NCBI GenBank assembly: GCA_020746105.1
Contig: CM036629.1
Span: 2,053,501 to 2,117,500 of the forward strand
Direction of reading: 5' to 3'
DNA: 64,000 nucleotides
Origin: Trogon surrucura
Taxonomy: Eukaryota; Chordata; Aves; Trogoniformes; Trogonidae
The position numbers and the translations under genes are program-made. How positions within the stretch are numbered: the first letter of the stretch is position 1; every line of letters starts with the position of its first letter. Below are positions 46,153 through 58,800 of the stretch, piece after piece. Below the pieces are notes generated by a model. That model did not search any database, was not told the origin of the DNA, and worked only from the letters and a program-made list of their open reading frames with translations.

Positions 46153-46465
46153 TTCAGATTAGGTACAATTTATTCTTTTTAGCTACTCTTGCCAGATTGC
46201 GCCAGCTATCATGGTCATTCTGCCCATGGCTATATTCATGGTTCTACATCCATCTGCAGAGCCAAGAGTGGCCACAGGCAAATACACAAGGGTTAATCCA
46301 CATATGGCCCTCAGTCCTCTCCTCCATCCCTGAGGGGAATACTCTTTTTTTTTCCTACATCAACTTATGTGTTGCAGCCCTGAGCCCCCTTTCCAACAGG
46401 AGCTGCCAGAGGAGCTCAGCTCCGTGGTACACCAGCAGGGTGACAGCACGCGCACGTTCACATCC

Positions 46466-46477
46466 ACACACGTGTGT
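46466..46477. repeat. 12-bp palindrome with central E-box
   Basis: ACACACGTGTGT is a perfect 12-bp palindrome centred on CACGTG (46469-46474), the canonical E-box for USF/MYC/MAX-type bHLH-ZIP factors. It lies about 30 bp upstream of the larger inverted repeat at 46507. Confidence 0.7.
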
Positions 46478-46506
46478 ATTTGCACGGCACAGACATTTCA
46501 CACCTG

Positions 46507-46538
46507 TTGACAGCTCCGCAGGGGAGCGGAGCTGTCAA
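46507..46538. repeat. Perfect inverted repeat, 13-bp arms, 6-nt loop
   Basis: The left arm TTGACAGCTCCGC (46507-46519) and right arm GCGGAGCTGTCAA (46526-46538) are exact reverse complements around AGGGGA. Each arm contains TGACAG, the MEIS/PREP/TGIF core, so two such sites face each other. A third TGACAG occurs upstream at 46441. The arms could form a hairpin in RNA or a cruciform in DNA. No terminator function is expected in this context. Confidence 0.9.
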
Positions 46539-49520
46539 GTTGCATGCACGCAGCCCTGGTGTCCATTGAATGAGCACATGAAAAATCAGCTCATGGAAAT
46601 CCCTCGCTGCGGGGAATTCAGCTGGGCACAGAGACCTTTCTCCAACATGAGATATTCCGCCAGCCGCTCAGCACTCCCACAGATGGGATGAAGTAGGTAC
46701 ATCTCCCCTCCCTCCTCCTCCTCCAAGCACCTGGCTGCCCAGCCTGGCTGTCATCGCAACACCTTTAAGCCCCCCCAATGCCCTCGCCCGGGCAGCAACA
46801 CTTCCTTGTGCCACGGCTCAGACCATGGGACACCGACACGGTGGAACGGTTTGCAAAAGGTCGACGCGACTATTTGATGCTCTCAAAGCATCTGGATTGC
46901 TTCAGGATTTCCCTTGACTTTTTTCCTCTTGCTACAGAAAAGGAAAAAAAAAAGAAAGAAGGTGGAATGAAGGAAGGGGGGGCAGCCAGCCCCAGGTGCA
47001 GCCCACCCCAAACCCTTCCCAGCCAGCTGAGCTCCCCTATGGGCATCTGCTAAAACCCCTCATATAAGCCGGAGCGATCAGGTGGTCATGAGACATCGAA
47101 CTGCTGTCAGGACATTTCTCCGCCGTGGTTTGAGGTTATGTCTTTCAGTATTATTTTCCTCAATCTCCCTTTTTCTTTTCTTGAAAATAATCAGTTTGCT
47201 CAGATTCTTGTGGTGAAAAGCTTCCAGTAAGTTCCAGCGTGGAATCTAGGCAGAGGGACAGATTATCTGCCTGCAGTAGGACACCTCACTTAGAGCAGCC
47301 TAATAACATAAAAATGATATATTTTAAGTCCTGCTCCCTCAATAATACCTTTTAATGTACTCAACTTATTTTAACATTATAAATAAAAGTGCTGGCACAC
47401 ACTGAGGTTTCTTTTGGAAGGGGGGAGCAGCGCGCTCTCCAGCTCCTTAGCCTCTCCGAGGTTTGGTTGCCAACCTCGGCGCTGGAACTCCAACTTACTT
47501 TAATAAGCAAAATATTCCATTTTCCATGTATTGTTGCTCTTCAGAATGGATCCAGTTCTTGGGAGTGACGATGAAAAGCTGTAGATTTCTTCAGAGTAAA
47601 AGGCAAACCTCATCAAAACTACGCTACAGCCCGTTACGATGGGGCTCCCACTGTCGCCTGGCCGCTCAGCTTCATTCTTCTCCGGACAAGAGGACCCGCT
47701 CCAACTTGCCATGCTTGTGTCTCATCTCCATCAGCACCCTGGTCCCTCCTGCTGCTGAAAGTTTGGTCGCTCTCACCATGCTGGGCTCTGTGCAACACAT
47801 TAGTTCAAGCCCACATCCCTCTGCTGTCTCCGAGTCCCAAAAGTCTAGAAAACTGCAAACCCAGACCCAAAAACTTGGTACTTTGCGATCATCTTTTCAT
47901 GTGCGAGGTTGGAAATAGTCCTGAAATGATATTATCAGTGGTGTTTTCCATAGTTTCATAAAAAAAAAAACCAAAAAAAACAAACCCCCCAAACAAAACT
48001 TCCTCAACTCTTTGTTTTTAATAATTTCAGTGTAAATTGGGAGCTCCAGGGTTTTTTTTCCACACGTACTAACACATCGCCTACATCCCCTTGGATGCAA
48101 GTCTGTTACTGTAGGGAAGGGTCATGTGCTGCTGACAGTACTAAGCACCTCACTCTCCAGGAAAGAGGAGCTGAAAGCCCTTTGCTGGAAAAGACAACGA
48201 GAAATTTGGCACCTTCGAGCTGATCGGAAGGGGGACGAGGCAATATCACCAGCACCCGTTACTTGCAGATGGCCAAGAATACAAATACCTACATAGAATA
48301 TGGCCCCAGAGGTACCAGCAACTCATTCCTGCCTTCAGGCCTTCTGGAGGCAGGTTGGCTTCCTGGATAAATGGTTTTGTCACCTCCAATGACTTCACCA
48401 CGGAGAAGGGTGGCCACTGGGCTCGGAGGGGGGTTGCTGGCAGCCGCGCAGAGCTGCTCTCCAATATTCCCTGGCTCAATCGCCTCCCCAAGCACCATTA
48501 TCTCCAGTTGCACACGGAGCTCATCTCACCGCTCCGTGTGGATTCCCCAGGCACCGGCTTCCATACGATAGGTTTTTCCTTTGCCAAAAAACACTGAACA
48601 ACATTGACCTCCACGTTCTGGCATCACCGCTTCTCATGGAACACACGTCTGCTTTCACATCCAACTAGGATAACTGAGGTTGTTTTCGTTGTAACCCTGA
48701 TACAGCTGCATGACTGAAGAGTTATGGATGGAGCTGTTATGGAGTAATTGACCTGGTCCGCTGCTCCCCAGAACGATGATCGCAAGCAGACCAGCTGAAG
48801 AGTGGGTGTGGAACTGGCAGAGCTAAACCAAGGGGTCCCCACCCCATCATCTTCTCCTCTCCCCAAGGGTCTCGCGTTAATGAAAAAAGGGTGTGTCGAC
48901 ATTACGCCGAGAAACCGGAGCGGGATTTCAGTTGCGTAAAGCGGGCGAGCTGCTCTCCTCCTTGCAAAGGCTCAGGGTCCGATCCCGACGAGGGCGACGG
49001 AAAGACACCCCAGGATGAAGCTCTTCCCGTATCTGCTCAGTAACGTCATTTCAAACAAGCCTCTTCAGGTACATCCACTCATACCTCATCGTGCTCCTGC
49101 CCTTGCTTTCTCCAGCCAGGCTGAGCAACCACAGGGATCCTACTGCATTCGGGTTCCGAGGATGCCGAGACACACAGCACACACACCGCTGAAGGAGCCG
49201 AGCTCCCGATTGGCATTCCTTGGTGTAGCCATAACACAAAAGCTACTCCTCATTTGTAGTATCCACCCCTGGAGCTAAGAACAGAGGCTTTTGGAACGGA
49301 CCCAGCGCAGCCGTTCAAATGGGTGCAGCTGCAAACCCTTGCAAACTTCCCACCGGTGCCGGCAAGAGGCAGCTGCAGGCTGCTCTGCTCACACTGGAAC
49401 CAAGCAGAAGTTCAGCACTGCAGGAAAGGTAAGGTCCACCTCAGAAGACAGAAAACAGACTGAAAAGTCTCAAGCTTGCTGCAAATAAGTAGCAAAGTCC
49501 AGAGGGGAAAGAAAAAAAAT

Positions 49521-49540
49521 TACACACATATATATATATA
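49521..49540. repeat. (CA)n/(TA)n microsatellite
   Basis: TACACACA passing into TATATATATA, about 20 bp of alternating pyrimidine-purine steps. Simple repeat. Confidence 0.75.
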
Positions 49541-52500
49541 AAAATATTTTCATTTCAAGTCAACTGAAATGTTCCACTTCACAACCCCATGTATGTGCCT
49601 GGAGATTTAAGATTTGGGTGCATTCTTTTAATTAAGATTAAAATCAAGATAGCACACCATTCAAACATCCCAAACCACTTCCATGGCACAACACTTGATT
49701 CGAGATGTGTTTTCAGAATAAAGTAGTCTCTCCTCATTTTTCAGCCCTTCCTCCCTCTCAGCCACACACAGAAAACAGCAGATTCGACTTCACACTGAGT
49801 GCGAGTTACAACTGAATATCTCAGCCAGCCCTCCCTGCTAACAAATACATCCTGATCCTATCAATCCTTGCAAAACTTCTGGAATGGCTTTTGCTTATAA
49901 AGGCAAGACCTACAGCAGGACACTCAAAATATTTTGTATTATGCTATGCTACAGTGCCTTCTTGACTGGCACGTTCAGAAAACACTTGGAATAGATACAG
50001 CCAGGATCAGAGCTATCAAGCCTTCTCCTGTTGTTGGGAATTCACACACAAAGCCAGTAATGATAAGAAAAGGAACCCGAGATGATGAAAAAAAGAGATA
50101 TTCTTATGAAAGGCCCTGGCATTGCCCAGAAACAAGAAAATGTCCATGTGGGAACCATATCCTGCTTCATACATTTATCTGAATTTAACACCTCCCTGAA
50201 ATCTCTGCAGAAGCACAGAGCTCTACAGCAGAGCAACCATGAACTTCAAAGGCCAATGCCAAGCAGTCTGGAAATCAATAATAATAAATAAATAAGCAGA
50301 ATTTCTCCCAAATTCTGCTCTTCATTCATCCCCATAGGCAAAACTCAACGTATGTCGACTGCACAAGCAGCTTCCCCAACAAAAATGAAAGGAGAAGGTG
50401 GCTGCATTTCATCAACAGCAGTTTCACAACTGAATTTACAATACTTCTTCCTGTAGGACCCCTCTTACGTTCACGCTACTCTTATCAGCCAAGACTCTCC
50501 CAAAATGGTCCATTACTTTCACACTCGGCCCGATTAGCGGTTGTCCTATCGAAGCTGTTGGCGGTGCTTAGAGCATCTTCAAGTCTCAAAAATAAAGGCG
50601 ACGGTCTCCAAAACTGCTAAGCAGAGGCGGCACAGGGCTAGCCGGCTGCCTACCAGAGAGCTGAGGAAAGTCAACGAGCAACTCTAGTAGCTCAGAGCTG
50701 CTTTGCAAGCATGCTGCTGCTGCTTTGATCAAACAGCCTGCACTACACGTGCTAAGAAACAACCCCGATGTCCATCAGTGCCTTGCACAACCACACACCC
50801 AAACTTTACAGGAATCCAGATTTTAAGAGTCAAGCTTTTGCCAGCCCGTTAAACGGAAAACGCCAAGAGGAACGAGGCAAAACTCGGGTAAATCTTGGTC
50901 CACTTCCTAGTTTTGCGGTGGATTTCCTTGCTGTTGGGGGCGTTCGCCTGCTGGGAGGGACGCCAGAACATCTCCCGCCCCGCGTACACAGAGCACCCTC
51001 AGCAGAGTCCTCTCCTTTGCCCCTTGTGGCTCCCGGAATTCAAAGAGCTACTAAAGTCAAACACAAGCCCTGGGTATCCAGATTTCACATACCACAAACC
51101 TCACTTTGCAACAAAATAAGCCTCCTCTCCCTTGTAGGCACCACGAGTAGACTTCTAGAATGGAGCCTTCTCCAGCAGACCTATAGACAACCCTGTAGGA
51201 GCAGCTTACAGACTCCCACAACAAGATACGACAGGATTGCCACGTTCTAGGAAAGGCTGCGGCAAGAACGATACCCATCCTCTCAGTCCCGGCTCAGACA
51301 AGCTTAGGCAACGAGCGGATGATTTCTGCAAGCGACAGTGCCAATGTCACTGGGGGGTAAGCCCAGAATAGACAGCTTTCTAAAAATTGAACTGCACGGG
51401 CACGCAACCAGCTATTTAACCACGCATCTTTTGTTATTTATCCCCCGGCTGCCACACAGTCTGTACAACCACCAGCAACATACCAACGTACCTCGCACGT
51501 GTACACTGTGCTTTTCAGAAAAATAACTGCTGGAAAGCTGCCTTTGGGAAAACATCTGCAGCTCTAGACTCCTACCCACTACCACACCAACGCCCCGAAA
51601 CTCCAGGGCCAGTAAAAGAGAAGAACGGACCTCCAGAATAAGGAAGAGGTCGATGTACACAACCCACAGTAGTATCTAAATCAGGTTGCTCTTAAGAGAT
51701 CTTGCATAACTCTCACAGGCATCTGGAAAAATAAATTCAGATCTCAGGCTGGAATCAAGATCTGGAGATGCCCATCTCTTCTCATTGACCACAGAAGGTC
51801 TGAAGCTAAATGGGATGAGAGTGAGGTTGTATCATCCTTCCTTGTTTAGCATATCTCCTTTGAAAGGGGAACAGTGTGTGTCCATAACTGGCCACAGTGG
51901 TGGGTAAGTGGTCTGCACTACATTCCTCCCATCCTCTGTAGGGCAGGGCTCAAAATTCAGAGTTGGATGGTGTGGCCCTGGCTCCAGTTTTAATCAAATG
52001 AGCTTCCAGGCTGGCAGGAAGTAAGGTATAAACGAAGCAGGCTAAACCCAATTACAAAAGCAAGTTAAAGAAAAAGCATATGAAGTATAACAACTCAAGA
52101 ACCATAATTCAATAGCCTCTGTTAAAAAGAGCAGTCATACTAGTGGTCTCCGAGCCCAAAATTTCATTAATTTCTGAACACGCAACAGGTTGGAAGCCCT
52201 GACTTCACAAGCGACCAGCACTAGACCTTCAGGGGAAAACCAAACCCTCCCCAGCATGTGCCCCAGCTTGGAGATCAGCATCACCAGGGACTTCTCCCTT
52301 GGCTCAGCAGAAGAGTACGATAAGGAAAGATTTGCTCACGTGCACGTTTTTTGAGAGACCTCCGTGTGTTCAGGCTTGGCTCTCTTTCGGCGCTTAAATA
52401 CGCTCCAGACCTGGATGGCTCAAAGGGACAGCGTTGTCTGAAATCTCCAGACCTCCAGGAAACAAATGGAAAACTTTTATAGCTAACATGCAACAGGGGT

Positions 52501-52564
52501 CAAGGGCAGAGCACGTGCACAGCGCGTGAGCCTGGAGATGTACATTAAGGGAAACAGATTCGTA

Positions 52565-52870
52565 CGTTTAAGTTGGAAGGGTCGCGGCCGGTCTAATCAG
52601 CGGGGGAACATCTCCTCCACCCCCACCGCATCGCGGGGAGGGAAACAAGGGGACTTATCTTCTGCGTGTGGGCCAGGAAAACCCAAGTCATACATTCGTC
52701 TTCTTCCAAGGCGAGGCGATGGACGCGAAGCGATGCGTAAAGCCAGCGCAGGATACGTCCCTCCTCGCAGAGAAGGGGAAAGGGGGAAGTTGTTGGCCGA
52801 CGCAGAAACGCGCAGCCTGCTCTGCCATCTGCTCCTGGAACAGCGCGATCGTTCGCCGGCCATCACACGG
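52565..52870. other. CpG-rich patch
   Basis: CpG-dense words (GTCGCGGCCGG, CATCGCGGGG, GACGCGAAGCGATGCG, GCGCGATCGTTCGCCGG) cluster over ~300 bp in an otherwise AT-leaning region. Open frames cross it on both strands, as expected when stop codons are depleted by CpG richness. None shows a domain. It could be a small unmethylated regulatory island. Confidence 0.3.
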
Positions 52871-55800
52871 GGCTTGTGGAAAAGTCACACAATCCGGTGC
52901 CAATCCTCGCTCGCTGGAGTTTCTCAGGACTATATTTAGTCCTTTTGGGCAGGAAAAAGGGTGTTATTGGTTGTTACTAGGGCAAAAACATGTGACTCAA
53001 TCAGCAACAGCATCTGATTCCACTGGACCACAGCATCATGTGAGTCCTTGTAATAGCCATGATTCCCCGTTTCTAGCTTCCCAAACATTTTTGAGCATTA
53101 ATTTTCCTTATTTATTGCATGCCTCGCAACATATTGAACGAAAAGAAAGACTGGCCGCACGCTGAAATTTAGAACCACCGTGCCCTATCCAGATCAGAGC
53201 AAAACAGCCTGGGATTGGGAAACGCAGTCTGCTACACGACGTGATTTAACCCATAAATCTGTGCTTTCACTGGCACAGCTGCTATTTTGTAACATCAGAC
53301 CTGACATCAATAAGGAAAAGAGTTTGCTGGCACTGAAAATGCCTATCATGTGGCTCAGCTAATTAAAAACTGACCTAGTCCACGATCACTAAGTGTTGTA
53401 ATCACATGCCTGCAAGTGATTAGATGGAGAAACAGCAACACAGACATCCCCTCCCTGCTCCTTGTTCCCATGGATCTCACAGATCAGCAGCAGCCTAACT
53501 CAAGGGCTCCGATGCTCGATCCTTTCTAAAACCACCAAGGTTTTGGTTTTTTCAGCAATGAGGACCCAGGAGTTTTCACCAAATGCTTTGTACTTGAACT
53601 GCCTTGCGGTCAGGGCGCTAAGGCTAATATATCTTAAGCAGCCCTGGAAAGGTGATTTAGGTGGAGGTGATACCATCAGCTACTGGAGGACAAATTCCAG
53701 CCTTGGCACTCAATCCTTGACGGGTACATGAAGACAGAGAAATTGATTTTCAATTCTCTTGAAACTTTGCACTCCCTCTTACGTTCATCTCGGGAGTACA
53801 GAACGGGAAAAGTTAATTAAGGGCAGATGAAAGATGATGGAAGTAAAAGAATGGATAAGAGGGGACAGATAAGAGGTAGCTGGGTCCTCAGAGGATGGAG
53901 AGGGGAGGTTGCATCAAGCACGGCTTACGGGATTCTTCACCCCCCAAAGCCCCAAATCTGTCTTGCACTCAAACGCCTGTCTCATAGAAGAAATTGCAAA
54001 AGGTAAAAATAACTTTTCCTGAAACTGCAAGCATACACCAAGCGAGTTATCGCTGTATACCTTGGCTTCACCTACGCACAACAAGCACCTTGTTCACCAC
54101 GTGAAGAAATTCCTCCAAATTGTGACAGAAACCCCCAAACCACACATTTGTTTACAATCCCTGCACTTGTCTTGATTTGCTAGACTCAGATTGCCTAAGT
54201 ATTTTACTCCGAGATATTTGGGTACTTGTTTAGCTGTCGGCTTTGGCGGTTTGTTGTTTTGGGGTGGTTGCTTTTTGGAGTCATCTTTAACTCTTATCTC
54301 AGTGGCAACCTGTGGAGCTCGTGGTTCCACAAGGTATGCGACATCTTCTGACAGTCCAGCTTGCTGATTTTTCAGTTTTACTGAGCACCTCTTTTGTTGC
54401 ATATTCTCAGAAACAACACTTAAGTCAACTTACCTCCTTGTTTTATACTCCTTCCAATGACTTTAGAAGTCACTATGGGGGAAAAAGAGCTCCAACATAC
54501 TGAAATGCTAACCCTTTTCATTTCTCCTGCCTTCAAATTCCTTCTTATTTTGCTGCCTCCTTTACGAGATTAATTTACTAGAATGGAAGACAACATTTCA
54601 GGCACAGGCATTCAGCTGATTTATATAACGGCAAGATATTTTCCATGTGTTTTGTATGCCTCTTAACACTTCTGTTTGCTTTTTTTTGACCACTGTTGTG
54701 TATGGTGCCAAAGGCTACACTGAGCAACCACAAAGAAGTTTAAGTACTTCTTCTCCATTAATATAATAAACTTAGAACAGAAAAACTGTAGAAGCAGCTC
54801 CAGTTATTTCTTCTGCTGTGGCTTACTTGGCGTTTGCCAGTAAAGAATTCATCCCTTATTAGCTTCTTTCAACCCCCTCCTAGCACCCAAGCAGTGCTCC
54901 CTTCCAGTGCCACGTCAAAACTGAAAAGAAGCCAACACCAGATGGCCAAGAGGCTACTGAGTCTTCCAGTTTACTGAGGGAGGGAGGACCAAGAAGGAAT
55001 GAATGACCCCATTAGAAGGATCATAAAATAACATATAGTGCACTTACCCAGCAAACAAAAAGCATAAATGCGACGGGAAGGAGACTCTACACACATTCAG
55101 TCAGTTTTGTAGTCCAAGGCTTCATGGCTACAAGTCAGTACCTTCACCAGCAATATGCTGTGAACCCTGATGTACCAGAACCATTTGAAACTCATTAGGA
55201 GGAATTCAAGATTTTTCAAGCACTTCCATGAAAATCAAAGACCGGACCACTCTGGACCAGCTCATAAGAGGCTATTTAATCCAGGTTCCAGTCACATACC
55301 GCAGGGTCAACCGTAGCGCTCAATCATTTTTACAAAGAGAAGCATCAAGAAAGGCAGAAATTGTGTATTTGCACGTGTTGCGTAACACAAGTAGATTTCT
55401 ACAAACAGATTTGCCTTAACAAAGCCTGTCTTCCCATCTAGGAGCTACATTACTGAAGCGCTTCTTTCAATTTTAGCCAGAAGCCTACTGATTTCTTAAA
55501 AAGCATTGCTTATTACTTAAGATTAACATTTAAAAACTCCGGCATATGATCACCTCAGTAGCCTTGGGATGCACCACATATGATTCTTGCCACTGTTTGC
55601 GTACTATGGAGAATAATATCTTGGTAATCACACAGAGCTACATCTGAAAATGGTAGAATAATCTCCATGGGTAAATGCAGCTGCCAACACTGCTCCATCC
55701 AAACTAATCTGCGTGGCTGGACCATTCTTTGCTACCCAGTTTAGTACCACACACGTGTTTTTTCCTCTCAAAAGCCTGTTAAAGGCTGCAGCTCTCCTTT

Positions 55801-58800
55801 CAGTGCCAACGTGAATGACATTATTCCTTGGAAGGAACCACACACAGACTGGCATAAAGTCAATAATTAGCCTAGATCATAAGCACTCTGTACGTCAAGA
55901 TTTCAACATGTCACTCACTGGCAGTTCACAAAACTCCCAGAGCTTCTACTGAAACACATCACGTTTGCGCCAAGACGCTACTTTCTGCCCCGTTGCGTGC
56001 CAATCACAAATGGAAATATTGCATCTTGCAGCTGAGAAACATGGGTAGGAGGGTCGTGTTTCCCACCTCGCTCTTGGATTGTTTCTCTTCAAGTCTCTGG
56101 ACGCATTCCATCGTTACCGTCTTGGTCACCCTTCCTTCTTTTTGCCCTGCATCCAGCCTACAGTTCTGCCTTTTTTTCCCCACCACGCCGCAATCCTCTC
56201 TCCTGGCACAAGGGCTTCCTCTTCTACACCTCCTCCAAACCAAAAGCAATTTTAGGTTTCTCCACCTGACTAGTTAGTCACACCTTCAAAGCTTGCCAGA
56301 AAGTCTCTTTCAAACCTCACCCGAGCAAAGCCTTTAACTGCTCTTCTGTGCTATTTTCTTGCATCACGTGCTACGTGACAAAAATATACCTTATTGTTCT
56401 CACACACTTTTCCTTCTTCCTATGAATTGCAGTTCTTCCATCACTCGTAAAGCAGAAAAGCACTTTAATAGCAAGGCCGGCTCCCGAGAGGCTGTTGGAT
56501 TTACTGAGCATTGACAGGGCTCTTGGTGCTCTGCTAATACAGAAAAGCAAGAGGAGCTCCCTCTTCAAAGTGCTCATGATCTAAACGGAAGATGACAGGA
56601 TTACGGCTGTGTTAAGCAGTGATCTGGCTCTGCACAACCCCCAGAAGATGACATGTTCCCAACCCTCGCAGCACTTAGAGGCCAAAGAGATGTACAGTGT
56701 AAAACAAGCACTGAAGGAAAGAAGAATTTTTCTTCTTAGGTATTTAGGCTGCAGTTCACCACGTTATTTCAGCAAGAGACTCGTTCCACTGGACACAAAA
56801 AGGTCAGTCCCATGCCTTAACCTAGGGACGTGCTTGGCTACACCGCCCATCTGTGACCTCTTGGATTTACATTGGGTTAAAACTCACACTTGGCAGCAGG
56901 CGAGACCAGCGAATCACAAAGATACTGGATGAACCAAGATCATTTCACGCTCTAACATCCATCGCCGTGTGGTGTCGTACGAGAACTGGATGCTTACTTT
57001 AAGACCCAAACGTGCAAAATGAGCAACTGGTTTTGCATAGAACAGAAGCTGGCAGCTCCAGAAGCTGCTTAATATCTGACCTGTGGGCATTAAAAGAGGT
57101 TCAAGGTTGTTATTATTCAATTATGCAGAGATGGGAACATTCAGTCCCACTTCATTGCAAAGGTCAGCGCTCCATAGACCGGGAATTAGATATAAACTAG
57201 CACTACATGCAACAGCAAAGAGGGCTTTAAATGAGATTCAGCCCACCAAAACCAAGACAGAGTCAAAGAGAAGGATTTATGCATCCTTTTCATCCTCACT
57301 TAGCCTCTAACAGCTTCCTGAAGGCATGGCAATAAACAACACCAGGAGCTGCTGACCTACTAAATAATTACTTATTTTGAAAAGGCGAATGAACAAACCT
57401 GATACAGGCCCAGCAACGGGTTCAGTCCTTCCGTGCCCTTGGAGAATCAGGTTATGAGGGGAAAGTTGTAAGTTTAACACAGGCTCTGCAATAACATTTG
57501 CACGAGTCTGGGCCCTGAGGACTCCCACTAAGCAGCACTAGAACCTCCCCTACTGAAGGGGAAAACCAGTCCCCCATTCCACTCTACTTCCATTTATTCC
57601 TGGCACAAGCGGGTGTCTCTTGTTTTTAAAGAACCCAACCCTTGTTTGAGGTAATTATCTCGATTACGTGGCAACACGAGGCTGGTGGAAAGACACCCAG
57701 AGTCCACACTGCTGCTGGGAGCAAGAGGCAGGAAAAAGGCATCGGTGATGGTTGTGGAAAGCGGCACTTTCCCCAGCTCGGTTGTTCTCATGCCCTTCTA
57801 GCTCTGCAAACAGCAATGGCTGCTGCACAAAACGCAAAGTAAGCGTGCTTAGAGATTTTTATCTTCAGAAAGAAGAAATGCTTTGCTTTCCGATAACATA
57901 AAAAAAAAAAAACCCACCCTACAGAATGGGAAAACTCCGGGAAAAAAATTAAATTCTATAAAATCCTGGAAAATAATTAATAGATTTTTCTGTGCTTTCA
58001 TAATAGCATTCACTTGGGTAACCATAAAAAGCGATTATTATGGTAATAAAAAGGATGAATAATTTATTATAAATCACAGACAAACCGTTCCCTTCCAGAA
58101 TTTTAAGATGACTACACGCATATGAAAATATTCTCAAACGCGTACGTATGCCTGCTGTAGCCACAGGGCCAGAAAACGTCCACTACTCTTTACAGGCCTG
58201 TTGGACTTATTTTCCACAAAGTTTTCCTAGGGAAATGAAGTAAAAATCGAAGTATAAACCTGTTCATATCGGCATCTGCAAGGTTGTTTGACCTACGCCT
58301 TTCCATTTAGTTAGCACAGGGCTCCATTTCCTCGCCTGCTACGTTCCAAAACAAGTTGGGGGAATTTGCACATTGACCCCCCTGCTCGACACCAGCATCT
58401 TCTCAACACAGAACAAAATTGATATCCAGTACACACCTGCTTGCAAATTTTTCTCTGCAAGAGCAGCATCCACAAGAGCAAACATCTTTTCTGTGTGGAC
58501 TGACCATCACAGCGCCCAAATTAGTAAAAACGAGGGAATAAATCAGTTATGTGCAAGACACCACCAAATTGAAATCCGAGAGGAAAACTTACCACCACCA
58601 AGAGCTGCATAAACTATTAAAAGTTTTTACAAACCTCAGCATATTAAAAAATAAAAAAACAACACCCCAAGAACACAAAGTTCTGTGGCTGCTTCACACC
58701 AAGGGGCTGTTCTGGTCCAAGTTACCCACCCTTGAGGCATCTTTCACACCGGGAAAGAGAGGCTTTGGAAGTTTTTTAGGGGCTTCCCCATGTAAAAATA

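Noticed and set aside
52570..52590. TTGGAAGGGTCGCGG, resembling a CR1 3' word
   Set aside because: The match to CR1 stops after about ten bases, and no terminal repeat or other CR1 block is nearby.
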